Source: Comamonadaceae bacterium (GTDB taxonomy: Bacteria > Pseudomonadota > Gammaproteobacteria > Burkholderiales > Burkholderiaceae_C). Taken from it: DNA of 5,682 nt. The stretch spans positions 1 through 5,682 of the forward strand of contig CANKNK010000126.1 of NCBI GenBank assembly GCA_947483455.1, given 5' to 3'. Positions 5,143-5,682 of the stretch are shown one piece after another. Made by a program: the position numbers and the translations under genes. The notes under the pieces are model-generated. The model ran no database searches and had not been told where the DNA came from. It saw nothing but the letters and a program-made list of their open reading frames with translations. Within the stretch, counting starts at the first letter, position 1. Each line of letters starts with the position of its first letter.

Positions 5143-5682
5143 ATGCCTTCCGTCAAAACCGAACTTCTGGCAGCGCTGGCCGCTTCGCTGGAAACCCTGC
5201 TCCCCGGCGCAGGCAAACAAGCAGCCCTTGAATCGCCCAAAGTCGCCGCCCATGGCGACTTCGCCAGCACCGCCGCCATGCAATTGGCCAAACCCCTCAA
5301 AAGCAATCCGCGCCAGGTCGCCGAGCAATTGCGTGCACTGCTGTTGGCGCAAACAGCGTTCGTGCAGTGGGTACAAGATATTGACATTGCCGGGCCGGGC
5401 TTTATCAATATGCGCCTGTCTGCGGCGGCCAAGCAACAGGTGGTGCAGGAAATTTTGCAAACTGCGATCGGCTTTGGCAAGCAAGCAGCCAACGGTCAGC
5501 GTGTGCTGGTGGAATTTGTGTCGGCCAATCCGACCGGGCCTTTGCATGTAGGCCATGGACGCCAGGCCGCGCTGGGCGATGCGATCTGCAATTTGCTGCA
5601 AACCCAAGGCTGGGACGTATACCGCGAGTTTTATTACAACGATGCCGGTGTGCAAATCAACACCCTGGCCACCAGCACGCAG
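5143..5682 (+). CDS. argS: Arginyl-tRNA synthetase, N-terminal 180 residues, 3'-truncated by the window edge
   Basis: ArgS is the cytoplasmic class I aminoacyl-tRNA synthetase that charges tRNA-Arg with arginine. The frame is open from the ATG at 5143 to the last base, giving 180 codons with no stop, about a third of the usual 550-580 residues. The N-terminal additive domain (about 1-110, with [14 protein letters not shown] at 37-50 and GPGFINMRL at 84-92) recognises the tRNA D-loop in this family. It is followed by the start of the Rossmann catalytic domain: [18 protein letters not shown], in which HVGH at 135-138 is the class I HIGH signature, then LGDAICNLL and the YYNDAG segment at 164-169. 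The KMSK region and anticodon-binding domain lie outside the window. The start is set by alignment of the family N-terminus ([12 protein letters not shown]) and by the -10-like box just upstream. It is divergent from the PsiF gene. Confidence 0.96.
   Translation, partial: MPSVKTELLAALAASLETLLPGAGKQAALESPKVAAHGDFASTAAMQLAKPLKSNPRQVAEQLRALLLAQTAFVQWVQDIDIAGPGFINMRLSAAAKQQVVQEILQTAIGFGKQAANGQRVLVEFVSANPTGPLHVGHGRQAALGDAICNLLQTQGWDVYREFYYNDAGVQINTLATSTQ

Noticed and set aside
4969..5655. A 228-codon - strand open frame and a 163-codon + strand frame (5060-5551) at the right end
   Set aside because: Both overlap the clear argS coding region in other frames. argS itself shows family motifs over its whole visible length.
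1..5682. CRISPR arrays, tRNA or rRNA genes, insertion sequences, toxin-antitoxin or defence genes
   Set aside because: I saw no regularly spaced repeats, no tRNA-like cloverleaf with conserved T-loop, no transposase motifs and no unexplained gene-sized gap.

Overview
This 5.7 kb window looks like an ordinary chromosomal segment of a betaproteobacterium, most likely Burkholderiales and probably Comamonadaceae-like (Rhodoferax/Polaromonas/Acidovorax type). The reasons are the high GC content, the character of the RecG, OxyR, UbiA and ArgS proteins, and ATG starts that sit directly behind -10-like boxes. The family-level placement is inference from protein character, not from any search.

Layout: (1) On the + strand from the left edge, the 3' five-sixths or so of recG (a branched-DNA helicase, 5' end cut off), then oxyR (a LysR-type peroxide sensor with both redox cysteines) after 33 bp, then ubiA (4-hydroxybenzoate polyprenyltransferase of ubiquinone synthesis) after 29 bp. 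All three are collinear and closely spaced. (2) A short convergent gap of 77 bp. (3) On the - strand, a classical short-chain dehydrogenase/reductase (SDR) and, upstream of it, a very small secreted PsiF-family protein. The 200 bp between them holds a terminator-like element, a nested inverted repeat and a strong GC hairpin. (4) A divergent 202 bp intergenic region with two repeat/hairpin structures. (5) On the + strand, the first 180 codons of argS (arginyl-tRNA synthetase), running off the right edge without a stop.

How the genes fit together: RecG (repair and fork rescue), OxyR (peroxide response) and UbiA (respiratory quinone) are linked by oxidative metabolism and its damage, but their adjacency may only reflect conserved gene order. 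The SDR and PsiF products have no assignable substrate or role from sequence alone. argS is a housekeeping gene.

I found no mobile element, CRISPR array, tRNA, rRNA, phage gene or defence system, and nothing that convincingly forms a new multi-gene system. The points most worth checking are small and regulatory: apparent leaderless promoters at oxyR and argS, an 8-bp tandem duplication that copies the ubiA start codon out of frame, the nested inverted repeat downstream of psiF, hairpins and repeats in the psiF/argS intergenic region, and a one-repeat PsiF protein.
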